Assembly: GCA_900768755.1 (NCBI GenBank)
Contig: CAAGDV010000032.1
Span: forward strand, 19,667-83,666
DNA: 64,000 nt
Direction of reading: 5' to 3'
Source of the DNA: Lachnospiraceae bacterium
Lineage (GTDB): Bacteria; Bacillota; Clostridia; Lachnospirales; Lachnospiraceae
Shown: positions 15,924 to 26,301 of the stretch, one piece after another
How the letters are laid out: each line of letters begins with the position of its first letter
Position numbering within the stretch: the first letter of the stretch is position 1
Program-made: the position numbers and the translations under genes
Notes under the pieces: generated by a model
The model's database searches: none
What the model was told of the DNA's origin: nothing
The model's input: the letters and a program-made list of their open reading frames with translations, nothing else

Positions 15924-17327
15924 GTGATTCATCAGTATAAAAATAACGGATATAATATCGTTATGGATGTGAACAGTGGTTCCGTCCATGTTGTTGATGA
16001 TATAGTTTATGATATGATTCCGATGTTTTTGGACAAGTCAAAGGATGATATCAGACAGGCTCTTTCGGGAAAATATTCGGATGAGGACATATCCGAGGCA
16101 TATGAGGAGATTAGCGAGCTTAAGGCTTCCGAAGCTCTTTTTACCGAGGATATTTATGAGCCGTTTATTGAGGATTTTACTGAGAAGAAGGCCAATGACA
16201 ACATAGTTAAGGCTATGTGTCTGCATATCGCCCACGACTGTAATCTGGCGTGCAAATATTGTTTTGCCGAAGAGGGAGAATATCACGGAAGACGCGCACT
16301 TATGAGCGCCGAGGTCGGAAAGAAAGCCCTGGATTTTCTGGTTGCCAATTCCGGCAACAGACGCAATCTTGAGGTGGATTTTTTCGGCGGCGAGCCGCTT
16401 ATGAATTTCGGCGTTGTCAAAGAGATAGTTGAATACGGAAGAGAACTTGAGAAGACACACAATAAGCTGTTCCGCTTTACCATGACGACCAACGGCGTGC
16501 TTCTTAACGATGAGATTCTTGATTTTGTCAACAGGGAGTGCGGCAATCTTGTGCTGAGCGTTGACGGACGCAAGGAGATTCATGATATGATGAGACCGTT
16601 TAGAAACGGTTCGGGAAGTTATGACCTTATCATGCCGAAGTTTATTAGGGCAGCGGAGTCGAGAAACCAGACCAACTACTATGTGAGAGGCACGTTTACG
16701 CACAACAATCTTGATTTTTCCAAGGATGTGTTAAGCCTTGCGGACCTTGGCTTTAAGCAGATTTCGGTTGAGCCTGTTGTCGCGGAGGCTACTGAGGATT
16801 ACGCACTCAGGGAGGAAGATATTCCAAAGATTTATGAGGAATATGACAAGCTTGCGGTCGAGATGATAAAGAGAGAGAAAGAGGGCAGAGGCTTTAATTT
16901 CTTCCACTTTATGGTTGACTTAACCGGAGGACCCTGTGTGTACAAAAGATTGTCGGGATGCGGATGCGGCACGGAATATCTTGCGGTTACTCCGTGGGGG
17001 GATTTCTATCCGTGTCATCAGTTTGTCGGACATGAAGAGTTCATAATGGGCAATGTTTACGAAGGAATTAAGACGCCGGATATCCGTAAGACATTTAATT
17101 ACAGTAATGTATACACCAAAGAGAAATGCAGGGACTGCTTCTGTAAGTTCTACTGCAGCGGCGGATGCTCGGCTAATGCATACAATTTTAACGGCAGTAT
17201 AGAAGAACCGTATGAACTGGGCTGTAAGCTTCAGAAGAAGCGCGTGGAGTGCGCGGTCATGATAAAGTGCGCTCTCGCTGATTACGGCATTACCGCTGAT
17301 TACGGCGACATTGAAGTTCACTGCTAG
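15924..17327 (+). CDS. scfB: SCIFF radical SAM maturase (thioether-forming, SPASM type)
   Basis: 467 residues starting at a GTG; AGGAGG five bases upstream decides this start. The N-terminal 90 residues resemble a RiPP-recognition region. The radical SAM cluster motif is CNLACKYC (C106, C110, C113). The C-terminal SPASM region has CGCGTE, then CRDCFCKFYCSGGCSANAY and a final Cys, enough for two auxiliary iron-sulfur clusters. Characterised relatives (CteB, Tte1186) form a Cys thioether in the SCIFF peptide. Its position after the peptide gene confirms the pairing. Confidence 0.96.
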   Translation: MIHQYKNNGYNIVMDVNSGSVHVVDDIVYDMIPMFLDKSKDDIRQALSGKYSDEDISEAYEEISELKASEALFTEDIYEPFIEDFTEKKANDNIVKAMCLHIAHDCNLACKYCFAEEGEYHGRRALMSAEVGKKALDFLVANSGNRRNLEVDFFGGEPLMNFGVVKEIVEYGRELEKTHNKLFRFTMTTNGVLLNDEILDFVNRECGNLVLSVDGRKEIHDMMRPFRNGSGSYDLIMPKFIRAAESRNQTNYYVRGTFTHNNLDFSKDVLSLADLGFKQISVEPVVAEATEDYALREEDIPKIYEEYDKLAVEMIKREKEGRGFNFFHFMVDLTGGPCVYKRLSGCGCGTEYLAVTPWGDFYPCHQFVGHEEFIMGNVYEGIKTPDIRKTFNYSNVYTKEKCRDCFCKFYCSGGCSANAYNFNGSIEEPYELGCKLQKKRVECAVMIKCALADYGITADYGDIEVHC

Positions 17328-17369
17328 TATTTTACATCAACATATAAGTTTTATTTTTAGGAGGAAGCA

Positions 17370-19643
17370 ATGAAAATTTGGCAGAAAATAGTTTCAGTTG
17401 TTGCACTTGTTGCAGTGATGGGACTAATGGGATTCACCGTAATCGTTGGCTTTAACGGTGACAACAAAACCGGAAGCGCAGCCAACATTAACCTTGGACT
17501 CGACCTTAAGGGCGGTGTCAGTGTAACCTACCAGACGGTAGGGGATGTATCGGCACAGGATCTTTCGGACACAGTGTACAAAATGACACAGCGTCTCGGA
17601 GATTATGACGGTGCGCAGGTGTATTCGCAGGGAAATAACAGAATCACGATTGAGATTCCGGGTGCGGATGATGCGGATGCAATCTTAAAGGACCTCGGAA
17701 AGCCGGGTTCAATCTATTTTATTCTTGAATACGGCAGTGACGGGAAGACAAAGAACTACGAGAAGGGTACTTATAAGGTTGACGGCGTTGAGAAGTACGG
17801 CTGGCATCTTACAAGAACACTCGAGGAGATTGAGGCAGACGGTGGAATCATTGTTACTGGTAATGATATCAAAACAGCATCCGCTGAGTATATTACCAAG
17901 AATAACGGGCAGACAAGAGAACCGGTAGTTTCATTTGAACTTAAGCCGGAAGGAACCAAGAAATTTGCCGAGGCAACCAAGAAGGCTGCCAAGAAGTGGT
18001 CAATCGGTATATATTATGACGGCGAGTTTATCAGCGTTCCGGATGTAAACAGTGAAATAACAGACGGTTCCGGAATCATTGAGGGAATGGGCACAATCGA
18101 TAATGCGAAGAACCTGGCTTCTTACATTAGAATCGGTGCTCTTCCGGTACAGCTTGAGGAGATAAGCTCGATGGTTGTCGGAGCTACTCTCGGTCAGGAA
18201 GCAATCAGCACAAGCCTCATTGCAGGTGCAATCGGATTTGTTCTTCTTTTCATATTCATGATTGCATATTACAGAATTCCGGGTCTTGCTGCGGACATTG
18301 CGCTTGCCATTTATGTGGGAGCGATGCTTCTTGTCCTCAATGTATTTAACCTTACCCTGACACTTCCGGGTATTGCAGGTATTGTTCTTTCAATCGGTAT
18401 GGCGGTTGATGCCAACGTCATTATTTTTGCCCGTATCAGGGAGGAAATCGGCGCAGGCATGACAGTGCGTTCGGCAATCAAGGTTGGTTTCCAGAAGGCA
18501 CTTTCAGCAATCATAGACGGCAACGTGACAACACTTATTGCAGCAATCGTTCTTGGGGTAATCGGTACCGGACCGGTAAGAGGTTTTGCCCTTACACTCG
18601 GAATCGGTATTGTACTTTCAATGATTACATCACTCCTTGTCACCAGATGGGTGCTCCTTATTTTGTACCATTTTGGTGCGGACAAGGTATCGCTCTACGG
18701 CAAAACAGTACCGACGGCGACAAAGAATTTCCTCTCGAAGAGAAAAATCTGCTTTTCTGTTTCGGGACTTATCATTGCAACGGGAATTCTTTTCATGGTA
18801 ATTAACGGAGCAGGCGGAAAGGGAATCTTTAATTTTGACCTTGAGTTCTCCGGAGGAACATCGACAAGCGTTACTTTTGATAAAGAATACACTCTGGATG
18901 AGGTTGAGAGCCAGATTGTACCGGTAATCAAAGAGGCGACAGGCTGTAAGACGGTTCAGCAGCAGATTGTTAAAAACAGCAATACCGTTATTTTCAAAAC
19001 ACAGACGTTGACACTTGAGCAGAGAAGCGCATTAAGTGCCGCTCTTAAGGATAAGTTCGGAATCGACACATCAAAGGCAGACGTGTTAAGCTCTGAGTCC
19101 ATCGGTGCCTCAGTCAGCAGCGAGATGCGCCGCGATGCAGTAATCGCAGTGGTTATTGCCACAATCGGAATGCTCCTTTATATCTGGATTCGTTTCAGGG
19201 ATGTCAAGTTTGCAACCAGTGCAATCTGCGCCCTTATACATGATGTCCTGATTGTGCTTGCATTCTATGCAATCTCAAGAACCAATGTGGGTAACACATT
19301 TATTGCATGTATGCTTACGATAGTCGGTTATTCAATCAATGCGACAATCGTTATTTTCGACAGAATAAGAGAGAGCATGAAGTCAATGCAGAAGGAATCA
19401 CTTGCGGAGGTTGTTAATAAGAGCATAACCGCAACACTTTCACGAAGCATCAATACTTCACTCACAACATTTGTGATGGTACTCGTGCTTTTCATCATGG
19501 GAGTATCGTCAATTAAAGAGTTTGCCGCACCGATTATGGTTGGTATTTTGTGCGGAGCATACTCATCAATATTTATTGCAGGAGCGCTTTGGTTTGTAAT
19601 GAAAAAAGCTTCCTACAAGAGAGCAGTAAAGAAAGCGAACTAA
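17370..19643 (+). CDS. secDF: Protein translocase subunit SecDF (fused)
   Basis: 757 residues: SecD (about 1-440) fused to SecF (about 450-750). SecD shows LGLDLKGGVSVTYQ after helix 1 and the helices around AGIVLSIGMAVDANVIIFARIREE. SecF shows FDLEFSGGTSTSV and the matching VGYSINATIVIFDRIRE. The Asp and Arg residues used in proton-driven protein export are present in both halves. AGGAGG precedes the ATG. SecDF improves late export through SecYEG, and its linkage to SCIFF genes is typical of Clostridia. Confidence 0.96.
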   Translation: MKIWQKIVSVVALVAVMGLMGFTVIVGFNGDNKTGSAANINLGLDLKGGVSVTYQTVGDVSAQDLSDTVYKMTQRLGDYDGAQVYSQGNNRITIEIPGADDADAILKDLGKPGSIYFILEYGSDGKTKNYEKGTYKVDGVEKYGWHLTRTLEEIEADGGIIVTGNDIKTASAEYITKNNGQTREPVVSFELKPEGTKKFAEATKKAAKKWSIGIYYDGEFISVPDVNSEITDGSGIIEGMGTIDNAKNLASYIRIGALPVQLEEISSMVVGATLGQEAISTSLIAGAIGFVLLFIFMIAYYRIPGLAADIALAIYVGAMLLVLNVFNLTLTLPGIAGIVLSIGMAVDANVIIFARIREEIGAGMTVRSAIKVGFQKALSAIIDGNVTTLIAAIVLGVIGTGPVRGFALTLGIGIVLSMITSLLVTRWVLLILYHFGADKVSLYGKTVPTATKNFLSKRKICFSVSGLIIATGILFMVINGAGGKGIFNFDLEFSGGTSTSVTFDKEYTLDEVESQIVPVIKEATGCKTVQQQIVKNSNTVIFKTQTLTLEQRSALSAALKDKFGIDTSKADVLSSESIGASVSSEMRRDAVIAVVIATIGMLLYIWIRFRDVKFATSAICALIHDVLIVLAFYAISRTNVGNTFIACMLTIVGYSINATIVIFDRIRESMKSMQKESLAEVVNKSITATLSRSINTSLTTFVMVLVLFIMGVSSIKEFAAPIMVGILCGAYSSIFIAGALWFVMKKASYKRAVKKAN

Positions 19644-19647
19644 AAAT

Positions 19648-21351
19648 ATGCAGGAATGGCGGGTTTATTCAAAAAAAGCTGATTTTGACAGACTCTCCGC
19701 GCGATTCGGGATTGACCCGGTCGTTGCAAGAATAATCCGTAACCGCAACCTCACCGAAGACAGCCAGTTTGAGATGTATCTTAACGGTACAGCTGCCGAT
19801 ATGTATGACCCGAATCTTATGAAGGATATGGGAGCAGCCGTTTCGATGCTTTCGGACGCTGTGCGAAAAGGGGACCGAATCCGCATTATAGGCGATTATG
19901 ATATAGATGGAATTTGTTCCATCTATATCTTGTTTATGGGGTTAAAAAAAATAGGCGCAGACGTGGATTATGATATCCCCGACAGGATAACGGACGGGTA
20001 CGGAATTAACAGGAGAATAATTGATGATGCGCACAATGCGGGCGTAAAACTAATATTGACCTGTGACAACGGAATAGCGGCATATGATGAGATTGAATAC
20101 GCAGAAGGTCTGGGGATTAAGGTGATTGTTACGGATCATCACGACATTCCTTTTGAGGAGTCGGACGGCGTAAAAAAATACCGGATTCCCAATGCTCATG
20201 CCGTTGTCAATCCAAAGCAGGCGGACTGCCCGTATCCGTTTGACAGACTTTGCGGAGCGGGAATAGCTTACAAATACATGCAGGCTATGGGAGTTTCGGA
20301 CGAAGACATGCTCTGTTTTGCCGCGATTGCCACGGTGGGTGATATTGTCGACCTTGTGGACGAGAACCGGATAATCGTAAAGGAAGGTTTAAAATGTATT
20401 GCTCATACTGCCAATAAAGGGCTCCTGGCGATTATTTCCGCATGCGGACTTGACAAATCATCAATCAGTTCATTCCATATCGGTTTTGTAATAGGACCGT
20501 GCATGAACGCCAGCGGAAGGCTTGACACTGCAAAAAAAGCACTCCGGATGTTTTTGACCGAGGATGATAAAGAAGCAGGGCGCATTGCCGTTGAGCTGAT
20601 TGAACTTAATGACATAAGAAAAAAGCTCACATCAAAGGCTGTTGAGCAGGCTGAAGAGCTGATTGAAAACAGTGACCTGAAAGATGACAGGGTTTTGGTC
20701 GTATATATTAAGGACTGCCACGAGAGCATTGCAGGTATTGTGGCAGGAAGAATAAGGGAGAAATATTACCGCCCGACAATCGTGCTTTGCGACGGTGAGG
20801 ACGGAATCAAGGGCTCCGCGCGCTCGATTGAAGGCTACAATATGTTTCTCGGATTGTGCGGCTGCAGGGAGTATCTGACACGCTTCGGAGGGCACCCGAT
20901 GGCTGCGGGGCTGTCGCTTCCCGCGGACAATTACCAGCCTTTCCGAAAGGCAATTAATGAGCAATGCACGCTCACGGATTCGGACATGGTCGAGAAAATC
21001 TGGATAGATGTCCCGATGCCGATTGAATATGTGAATGAAAAACTCATTGACGAATTGAAACTTCTCGAGCCCTTCGGAAAAGCCAATGAAAAGCCGGTTT
21101 TTGCAGACAAAAATCTTATAATCTCCCGCGTGCGGGCGATGGGAAAGGAAGGTCAGTACACATCACTGGAACTGACAAAAAACAGCGGAGCAAGAATCCG
21201 GGCAGTCGGATTTTTTCCTCCGGAGGAGCTTACGGAGGCATTTTTGGCAAATAAAAGGGTATCCTGTACATATTATCCGCAAATAAATACATTTCGTGGC
21301 GAAAATTATTTGCAGATTTGCGTAACCGGGTATAAAATAGAGAATATATGA
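19648..21351 (+). CDS. recJ: Single-stranded-DNA-specific exonuclease RecJ
   Basis: 567 residues, close to the short RecJ form common in Clostridia. The DHH phosphoesterase motifs are present: GDYDIDGICS near residue 75, CDNGIAAYDE, VTDHHDIPFE near 160 and the ATVGDIVDLVDENR segment. The DHHA1 region has SARSIEGYNMF and GGHPMAAGLSL. It degrades single-stranded DNA 5' to 3' in recombination and mismatch repair. It starts four bases after secDF with no clear Shine-Dalgarno, so translation is probably coupled. Confidence 0.95.
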   Translation: MQEWRVYSKKADFDRLSARFGIDPVVARIIRNRNLTEDSQFEMYLNGTAADMYDPNLMKDMGAAVSMLSDAVRKGDRIRIIGDYDIDGICSIYILFMGLKKIGADVDYDIPDRITDGYGINRRIIDDAHNAGVKLILTCDNGIAAYDEIEYAEGLGIKVIVTDHHDIPFEESDGVKKYRIPNAHAVVNPKQADCPYPFDRLCGAGIAYKYMQAMGVSDEDMLCFAAIATVGDIVDLVDENRIIVKEGLKCIAHTANKGLLAIISACGLDKSSISSFHIGFVIGPCMNASGRLDTAKKALRMFLTEDDKEAGRIAVELIELNDIRKKLTSKAVEQAEELIENSDLKDDRVLVVYIKDCHESIAGIVAGRIREKYYRPTIVLCDGEDGIKGSARSIEGYNMFLGLCGCREYLTRFGGHPMAAGLSLPADNYQPFRKAINEQCTLTDSDMVEKIWIDVPMPIEYVNEKLIDELKLLEPFGKANEKPVFADKNLIISRVRAMGKEGQYTSLELTKNSGARIRAVGFFPPEELTEAFLANKRVSCTYYPQINTFRGENYLQICVTGYKIENI

Positions 21352-21369
21352 AAAACGGAGGCGTGGGAT

Positions 21370-21894
21370 ATGAAGAAGATAGAAGAGTATGTAAGAACGA
21401 TTCCGGATTTCCCGGAACCGGGGATTATGTTTCGTGATGTCACCACGGTGATTTCTGACCCCGACGGATTGGTTCTTGCCATAGACAGTATAGACGAGCA
21501 GCTTAAGGACATTGATTACGACGTTGTTGTGGGCCCGGAGTCACGCGGATTTATCTTCGGCGTTCCGGTGGCATATAAGAACCACAAAGCATTTGTTCCG
21601 GTCCGCAAGAAAGGAAAACTGCCGTGCGAGACAATCGAGGCTTCATATGAACTTGAGTACGGAACCGCCGTGATTGAGATGCATAAGGATGCAATAAAGC
21701 CGGGACAGAAGGTTGTTATTGTTGACGACCTCATTGCAACAGGGGGAACAACAGAGGCAATAATTGATTTGATAGAAAGACTTGGGGGAGAGGTTGTAAG
21801 AATAGTATTCCTGATTGAACTTTCGGGACTCAAGGGGCGCGACAGACTCAGCCGGTATGACGTAAGGTCTGTGATAAACTATCCGGGAAAATAA
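21370..21894 (+). CDS. apt: Adenine phosphoribosyltransferase
   Basis: 174 residues. The PRPP-binding signature is VVIVDDLIATGGTTEA, and IPDFPEPGIMFRDVTT near the N-terminus is diagnostic for Apt. It converts adenine and PRPP to AMP in purine salvage. It is 18 bp downstream of recJ and precedes rel, the standard Firmicutes order. GGAGGCGTGG lies upstream of the ATG. Confidence 0.96.
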   Translation: MKKIEEYVRTIPDFPEPGIMFRDVTTVISDPDGLVLAIDSIDEQLKDIDYDVVVGPESRGFIFGVPVAYKNHKAFVPVRKKGKLPCETIEASYELEYGTAVIEMHKDAIKPGQKVVIVDDLIATGGTTEAIIDLIERLGGEVVRIVFLIELSGLKGRDRLSRYDVRSVINYPGK

Positions 21895-21931
21895 CGTGAT
21901 TTTTTTACATACATAACGGAGGTTATCTGCT

Positions 21932-24217
21932 ATGCTTGATGAAGAGAATTATAAACAGAGAAGAAAAATAGACGAGGCGCCGCTTGTTCTGCCGAGCGTC
22001 ACGGAGCCGGATGAACTTTTTGAGGAACTCAAAAAATGTATCCTCCATTATCATCCGTCAACCGACCTTTCGATGGTTGAGAAGGCTTACAAGGTTGCCA
22101 ATGCGGCTCATATTAATCAGAAGCGCAAATCGGGTGAACCCTACATCATTCATCCTCTTTGTGTTGCGATTATTCTCGCACAGCTGGAGCTTGACAAGGA
22201 GACGATTATCGCGGGAATACTTCACGATGTCGTTGAGGATACGGCTGTTACAAGCGAGGAATTAACCGCGCAGTTTGGCGAGGAAGTTGCTTTGCTTGTC
22301 GACGGAGTCACCAAACTCACACAGCTAAATTATGAGCATGACAAAATAGAGATTCAGGCGGAGAACCTCCGAAAGATGTTTTTGGCGATGGCCAAGGATA
22401 TAAGGGTTATCCTGATTAAGCTTGCGGATCGTCTGCACAATATGAGGACCATGCAGTATCAGTCGCCGGAAAAGCAGATTGAAAAGTCGCGTGAGACCTT
22501 AGAGATATATTCGCCCATTGCACAGAGGCTCGGTATTTCCAAAATAAAAGTCGAGCTTGATGATTTGTCCCTCAAATATCTGCATCCCGATGTGTATAAC
22601 CGTCTTGAGCGCGAACTCACACTCGGAAAAGAGGCGCGTGAGAAATTTGTCCGGGACATTGTGGCGGAAGTAAAATCCCACATTGACAATGCGGGAATTA
22701 CCTGCGAGATTGACGGCCGGGTTAAGCATTTTTTCAGTATATACAAAAAGATGGTCAATCAGGATAAAACCCTCGACCAGATTTACGATCTGTTTGCGGT
22801 CCGCATTATAGTTGACACGGTCAAGGACTGCTATGCCGCGCTGGGTGTAATTCATGAGATGTACAAGCCGATATCGGGAAGATTTAAGGACTACATCGCA
22901 ATGCCCAAGCAGAACATGTACCAGTCGCTTCACACCACGCTTATATCCCCGACGGGACAACCTTTTGAGATACAGATTCGTACCTACGAGATGCACAGGA
23001 CTGCTGAGTACGGAATCGCCGCCCACTGGAAATACAAAGAAAACATTGACGGCACCAAGGGCGATGACAGCGAGGAGGCAAAACTCACATGGCTCCGCCA
23101 GATTCTCGAATGGCAGCGGGATATGTCAGACAACAGGGAATTCTTAAGCATCATAAAAAGCGACCTCGATTTGTTTTCGGACAGCGTGTACTGTTTTACG
23201 CCGCAGGGAGATGTCAAGAATCTTCCCGCCGGCTCAACTCCGATTGATTTTGCCTACAGCATTCATTCTGCGGTCGGCAACAAGATGGTTGGGGCAAAGG
23301 TTAACGGAAAGCTTGTAACAATTGATTACCGCATAAAGAACGGCGACAGAATTGACATCATCACGTCGCAGAATTCAAAGGGACCGAGCCGCGATTGGCT
23401 CTCTATTGTCAAGAGTCCGCAGGCACGCTCAAAGATTAACGCCTGGTTTAAAGCCGAACTTAAAGAGGATAATATAGTCAAAGGCCGTGAACTTCTGAAT
23501 GCCTACTGCAAGGCAAAAAGCATTAATCTTCCGAACCTTTTAAAGCCTGAATTCATGGAGAAAACTATGAACAAATACGGCTTCAGGGACTGGGATTCCG
23601 TTCTGGCGGCAGTCGGACACGGCGGTCTTAAGGAAGGCCAGATTGTCAACAAGCTTTTGGAGGAATATGACAAAAAACATGCTGCGGAGATTACCGATTC
23701 GGATATTCTTTCCAACGCTTCGGGCGATAACGAGACAAAGACGCGCCCGTCCTCTTCAAAGGGCGGAATCGTCGTCAAAGGAATTGATGATGTTGCGGTG
23801 CGTTTCTCAAAATGCTGCAGTCCGGTTCCCGGTGACGAGATTGTGGGATTTGTCACAAGGGGCAGGGGAGTGTCAATCCATCGTACCGACTGCGTGAACA
23901 TGATTAACATGTCAGAACTTGACAAAGCAAGACTCATTGAGGCTGAGTGGCAGCGTCTTGAGGCAGGACCGGAGGATCGGTATTCTGCCGACATAAAGAT
24001 TTACGCCAACAACAGGACGGGTCTTATAGTTGATATTTCCAAAATACTTACCGAGAAGAAGATTGACCTTAAGAGCATGAATTGTAGGACAAGCAAGCAG
24101 GGAACGGCAACAATCGACCTTGGTTTTGAGGTGTCCGGTATTTCGGAGCTCAATGAGCTTATTAACAAATTCAAATCCATCGAGGGAGTTCTTGATATCG
24201 AGAGAACTACAGGTTAA
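21932..24217 (+). CDS. rel: Bifunctional (p)ppGpp synthetase/hydrolase Rel
   Basis: 761 residues with all expected domains: HD hydrolase (LHDVVEDTAVTSEEL, about 85-130), synthetase (GRFKDYIAMPKQNMYQSLHTT, about 315), TGS (FTPQGDVKNLPAGSTPIDFA, about 420) and a C-terminal zinc-finger/ACT region (VRFSKCCSPVPGDEIVGFVT, about 630, then ACT to the end). It makes and degrades the starvation alarmone (p)ppGpp at the ribosome. It follows apt by 37 bp with its own Shine-Dalgarno. A dtd gene, often directly downstream, is not present here. Confidence 0.97.
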   Translation: MLDEENYKQRRKIDEAPLVLPSVTEPDELFEELKKCILHYHPSTDLSMVEKAYKVANAAHINQKRKSGEPYIIHPLCVAIILAQLELDKETIIAGILHDVVEDTAVTSEELTAQFGEEVALLVDGVTKLTQLNYEHDKIEIQAENLRKMFLAMAKDIRVILIKLADRLHNMRTMQYQSPEKQIEKSRETLEIYSPIAQRLGISKIKVELDDLSLKYLHPDVYNRLERELTLGKEAREKFVRDIVAEVKSHIDNAGITCEIDGRVKHFFSIYKKMVNQDKTLDQIYDLFAVRIIVDTVKDCYAALGVIHEMYKPISGRFKDYIAMPKQNMYQSLHTTLISPTGQPFEIQIRTYEMHRTAEYGIAAHWKYKENIDGTKGDDSEEAKLTWLRQILEWQRDMSDNREFLSIIKSDLDLFSDSVYCFTPQGDVKNLPAGSTPIDFAYSIHSAVGNKMVGAKVNGKLVTIDYRIKNGDRIDIITSQNSKGPSRDWLSIVKSPQARSKINAWFKAELKEDNIVKGRELLNAYCKAKSINLPNLLKPEFMEKTMNKYGFRDWDSVLAAVGHGGLKEGQIVNKLLEEYDKKHAAEITDSDILSNASGDNETKTRPSSSKGGIVVKGIDDVAVRFSKCCSPVPGDEIVGFVTRGRGVSIHRTDCVNMINMSELDKARLIEAEWQRLEAGPEDRYSADIKIYANNRTGLIVDISKILTEKKIDLKSMNCRTSKQGTATIDLGFEVSGISELNELINKFKSIEGVLDIERTTG

Positions 24218-24220
24218 AGC

Positions 24221-24850
24221 ATGATAAAGATTGAACACAGTGTACTTGGCATGTGTGGCACCAACACATATTATGTATATAATCCGGGGACAGGAAAAGG
24301 TTTTATAATTGACCCGGCTGATGATGCGCAGACTATTATCGCAAAGACGGACAGACTCGGTTTTAAGCCCGAAGCTGTTCTTTTGACGCACGGACATTTT
24401 GATCACATTCTTGCCCTTGATGAGGTAAGGGAGCACTACGGCGTCAAGGCTTACGCGGGCGAAGCGGAGCGCGCGGTCCTTTGCAGTCCTTTGTATAATC
24501 TTACTTCGACCTTTATGGGAAATCCTTATACTACCGAAGCGGATGTGTACATAAAGGACGGAGAGCGTTTTAACATTGCGGGGTATGATATTCTTGCGAT
24601 TGAGGTTCCCGGCCATACCGTGGGCGGAACGTGCTATTATATCGAGTCCGAGGGCGTGATTTTTACCGGTGATACGCTTTTTTGCGAATCCGTGGGACGA
24701 AGTGATTTTCCTTCGGGCAACGGTGCACTTCTGTGCAGAACGATAAAGGAGAAGCTTTTTTCGCTTCCGGAGGATACCAAAGTGTACCCGGGACATATGG
24801 AAGAGACCACGATTGCCCATGAGATTAAGTACAATCCGTTTTGTCAATAG
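24221..24850 (+). CDS. MBL-fold metallo-hydrolase (glyoxalase II-like)
   Basis: 209 residues. The metal site THGHFDHI, then GHTVGGTCYY and the C-terminal PGHMEETT are intact; the FTGDTLFCESVGRSDFP stretch is typical of the YqgX/YcbL group. Proposed activity is hydrolysis of thioesters such as S-lactoylglutathione analogues; the true substrate is unknown. It starts three bases after rel and is part of the same operon. Confidence 0.9.
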   Translation: MIKIEHSVLGMCGTNTYYVYNPGTGKGFIIDPADDAQTIIAKTDRLGFKPEAVLLTHGHFDHILALDEVREHYGVKAYAGEAERAVLCSPLYNLTSTFMGNPYTTEADVYIKDGERFNIAGYDILAIEVPGHTVGGTCYYIESEGVIFTGDTLFCESVGRSDFPSGNGALLCRTIKEKLFSLPEDTKVYPGHMEETTIAHEIKYNPFCQ

Positions 24851-24858
24851 GTGGACAT

Positions 24859-26301
24859 ATGATTTTTCTTAATAACAGCGCCGGGGAATATGACAATGAT
24901 GTGATAGTCATGACGCTTGCGTTTTTTCCCGGGGAAAAGATAGTTACAGATGATACCCTAAAAGCGCTTTGCCGCATGCGGATTAACGTGTGCGCCGAAG
25001 ATAAAATGGCGGTTTCGGTCAATATTGACGAAGCAGTTTATGCTGAGTCGATTAGCATTGGCGGGCGCGACCGAAAGGACATCCGGGATGAGCTGAAACG
25101 TGTTCTGTACGGAATTTTTTCGGCTTATACCGGCAAAACACTTCCGTGGGGAACGCTCACCGGAATACGGCCCGTCAAAATCCCGCTCGGCATGCTTGAG
25201 AGCGGATGCGAAGACGGGGAGATACGTAAGTGTCTCAAAGAGAGATATCTTGTAAGCGATGCCAAATCAAGGCTCTCGCTTACGGTTGCTCACACGGAGC
25301 AGAGGCTTCTTCGCTCAATTGATTACAGGAACGGCTACAGCCTGTATGTGGGAATTCCGTTTTGCCCGACGACATGCCTGTACTGTTCTTTTACCTCATA
25401 CCCGATTTCAATGTTTCGGGATAAGGTGGATATGTATCTGGATGCGCTGATTAAGGAGCTTAAATTCCTCGGGCGGCACCTGTCCGGCAAAAAAGCGGAC
25501 TCGGTGTATATCGGCGGAGGAACGCCCACTACGCTTAATGCCCGCCAGCTTCACCGGCTTATCGGGGCAATCGAGGATAATTTTGACCTTAGCAATCTTT
25601 CGGAGTTTACGGTTGAGGCCGGAAGACCCGACAGCATAGACCCTGACAGGCTTAGAGCCATACAATCGCACGGGATTGACCGGATATCAATCAATCCGCA
25701 GACCATGAACCAGCGGACGCTTGACATAATCGGAAGACGTCATACCGTAGAAGATGTTGTGAGAGCCTTTAACGAGGCGAGGGATGCAGGTTTCGGCAAC
25801 ATCAATATGGACATGATTGTGGGGCTGTGCGACGAGACCATGGATGATGTGAAGCACACTTTGGACTGCATTGCAGCCCTATCGCCCGACAGTCTTACGG
25901 TTCATTCGCTGGCGGTCAAAAGAGCTGCCAGACTTAACATTGAAAAAGATGCGTACGCGCAGTACAGCGCCGTCAATACCTCGGAGATTATGGATATGAC
26001 ATACAATTATGCCGAATCCATGGGACTTTTGCCGTATTACCTTTACAGGCAGAAAAATATGGCGGGCAATTATGAGAATGTGGGATACGCAAAGCCCGGC
26101 AAAGAGGGAGTCTACAACATTCTCATAATGGAGGAGAAACAGTCGATATATGCCGCCGGCGCCAATGCCCAGTCCAAAATAGTATACACCGACCCGGTGC
26201 GCGTTGACAGAATTGAGAATGTTAAAAACGTTACGGAATATATTGATAGAGTCGATGAAATGATTGAAAGAAAGCGAATGTATTTTGATGGAATCATTTG
26301 A
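24859..26301 (+). CDS. hemZ: HemZ-type radical SAM coproporphyrinogen dehydrogenase-like protein
   Basis: 480 residues. The radical SAM motif lies in YVGIPFCPTTCLYCSFTSYP, followed by SVYIGGGTPTTLNARQL and the HemN-like SINPQTMNQRTLDIIGRRH. A non-catalytic N-terminal domain of about 150 residues with TGIRPVKIPLGMLE is specific to HemZ. The start at 24859 is set by AGGTGG five bases upstream; the longer frame begins in a TTG inside the previous gene. HemZ is named for oxygen-independent coproporphyrinogen oxidation, but many carriers lack heme synthesis, so the role is uncertain. Confidence 0.92.
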   Translation: MIFLNNSAGEYDNDVIVMTLAFFPGEKIVTDDTLKALCRMRINVCAEDKMAVSVNIDEAVYAESISIGGRDRKDIRDELKRVLYGIFSAYTGKTLPWGTLTGIRPVKIPLGMLESGCEDGEIRKCLKERYLVSDAKSRLSLTVAHTEQRLLRSIDYRNGYSLYVGIPFCPTTCLYCSFTSYPISMFRDKVDMYLDALIKELKFLGRHLSGKKADSVYIGGGTPTTLNARQLHRLIGAIEDNFDLSNLSEFTVEAGRPDSIDPDRLRAIQSHGIDRISINPQTMNQRTLDIIGRRHTVEDVVRAFNEARDAGFGNINMDMIVGLCDETMDDVKHTLDCIAALSPDSLTVHSLAVKRAARLNIEKDAYAQYSAVNTSEIMDMTYNYAESMGLLPYYLYRQKNMAGNYENVGYAKPGKEGVYNILIMEEKQSIYAAGANAQSKIVYTDPVRVDRIENVKNVTEYIDRVDEMIERKRMYFDGII

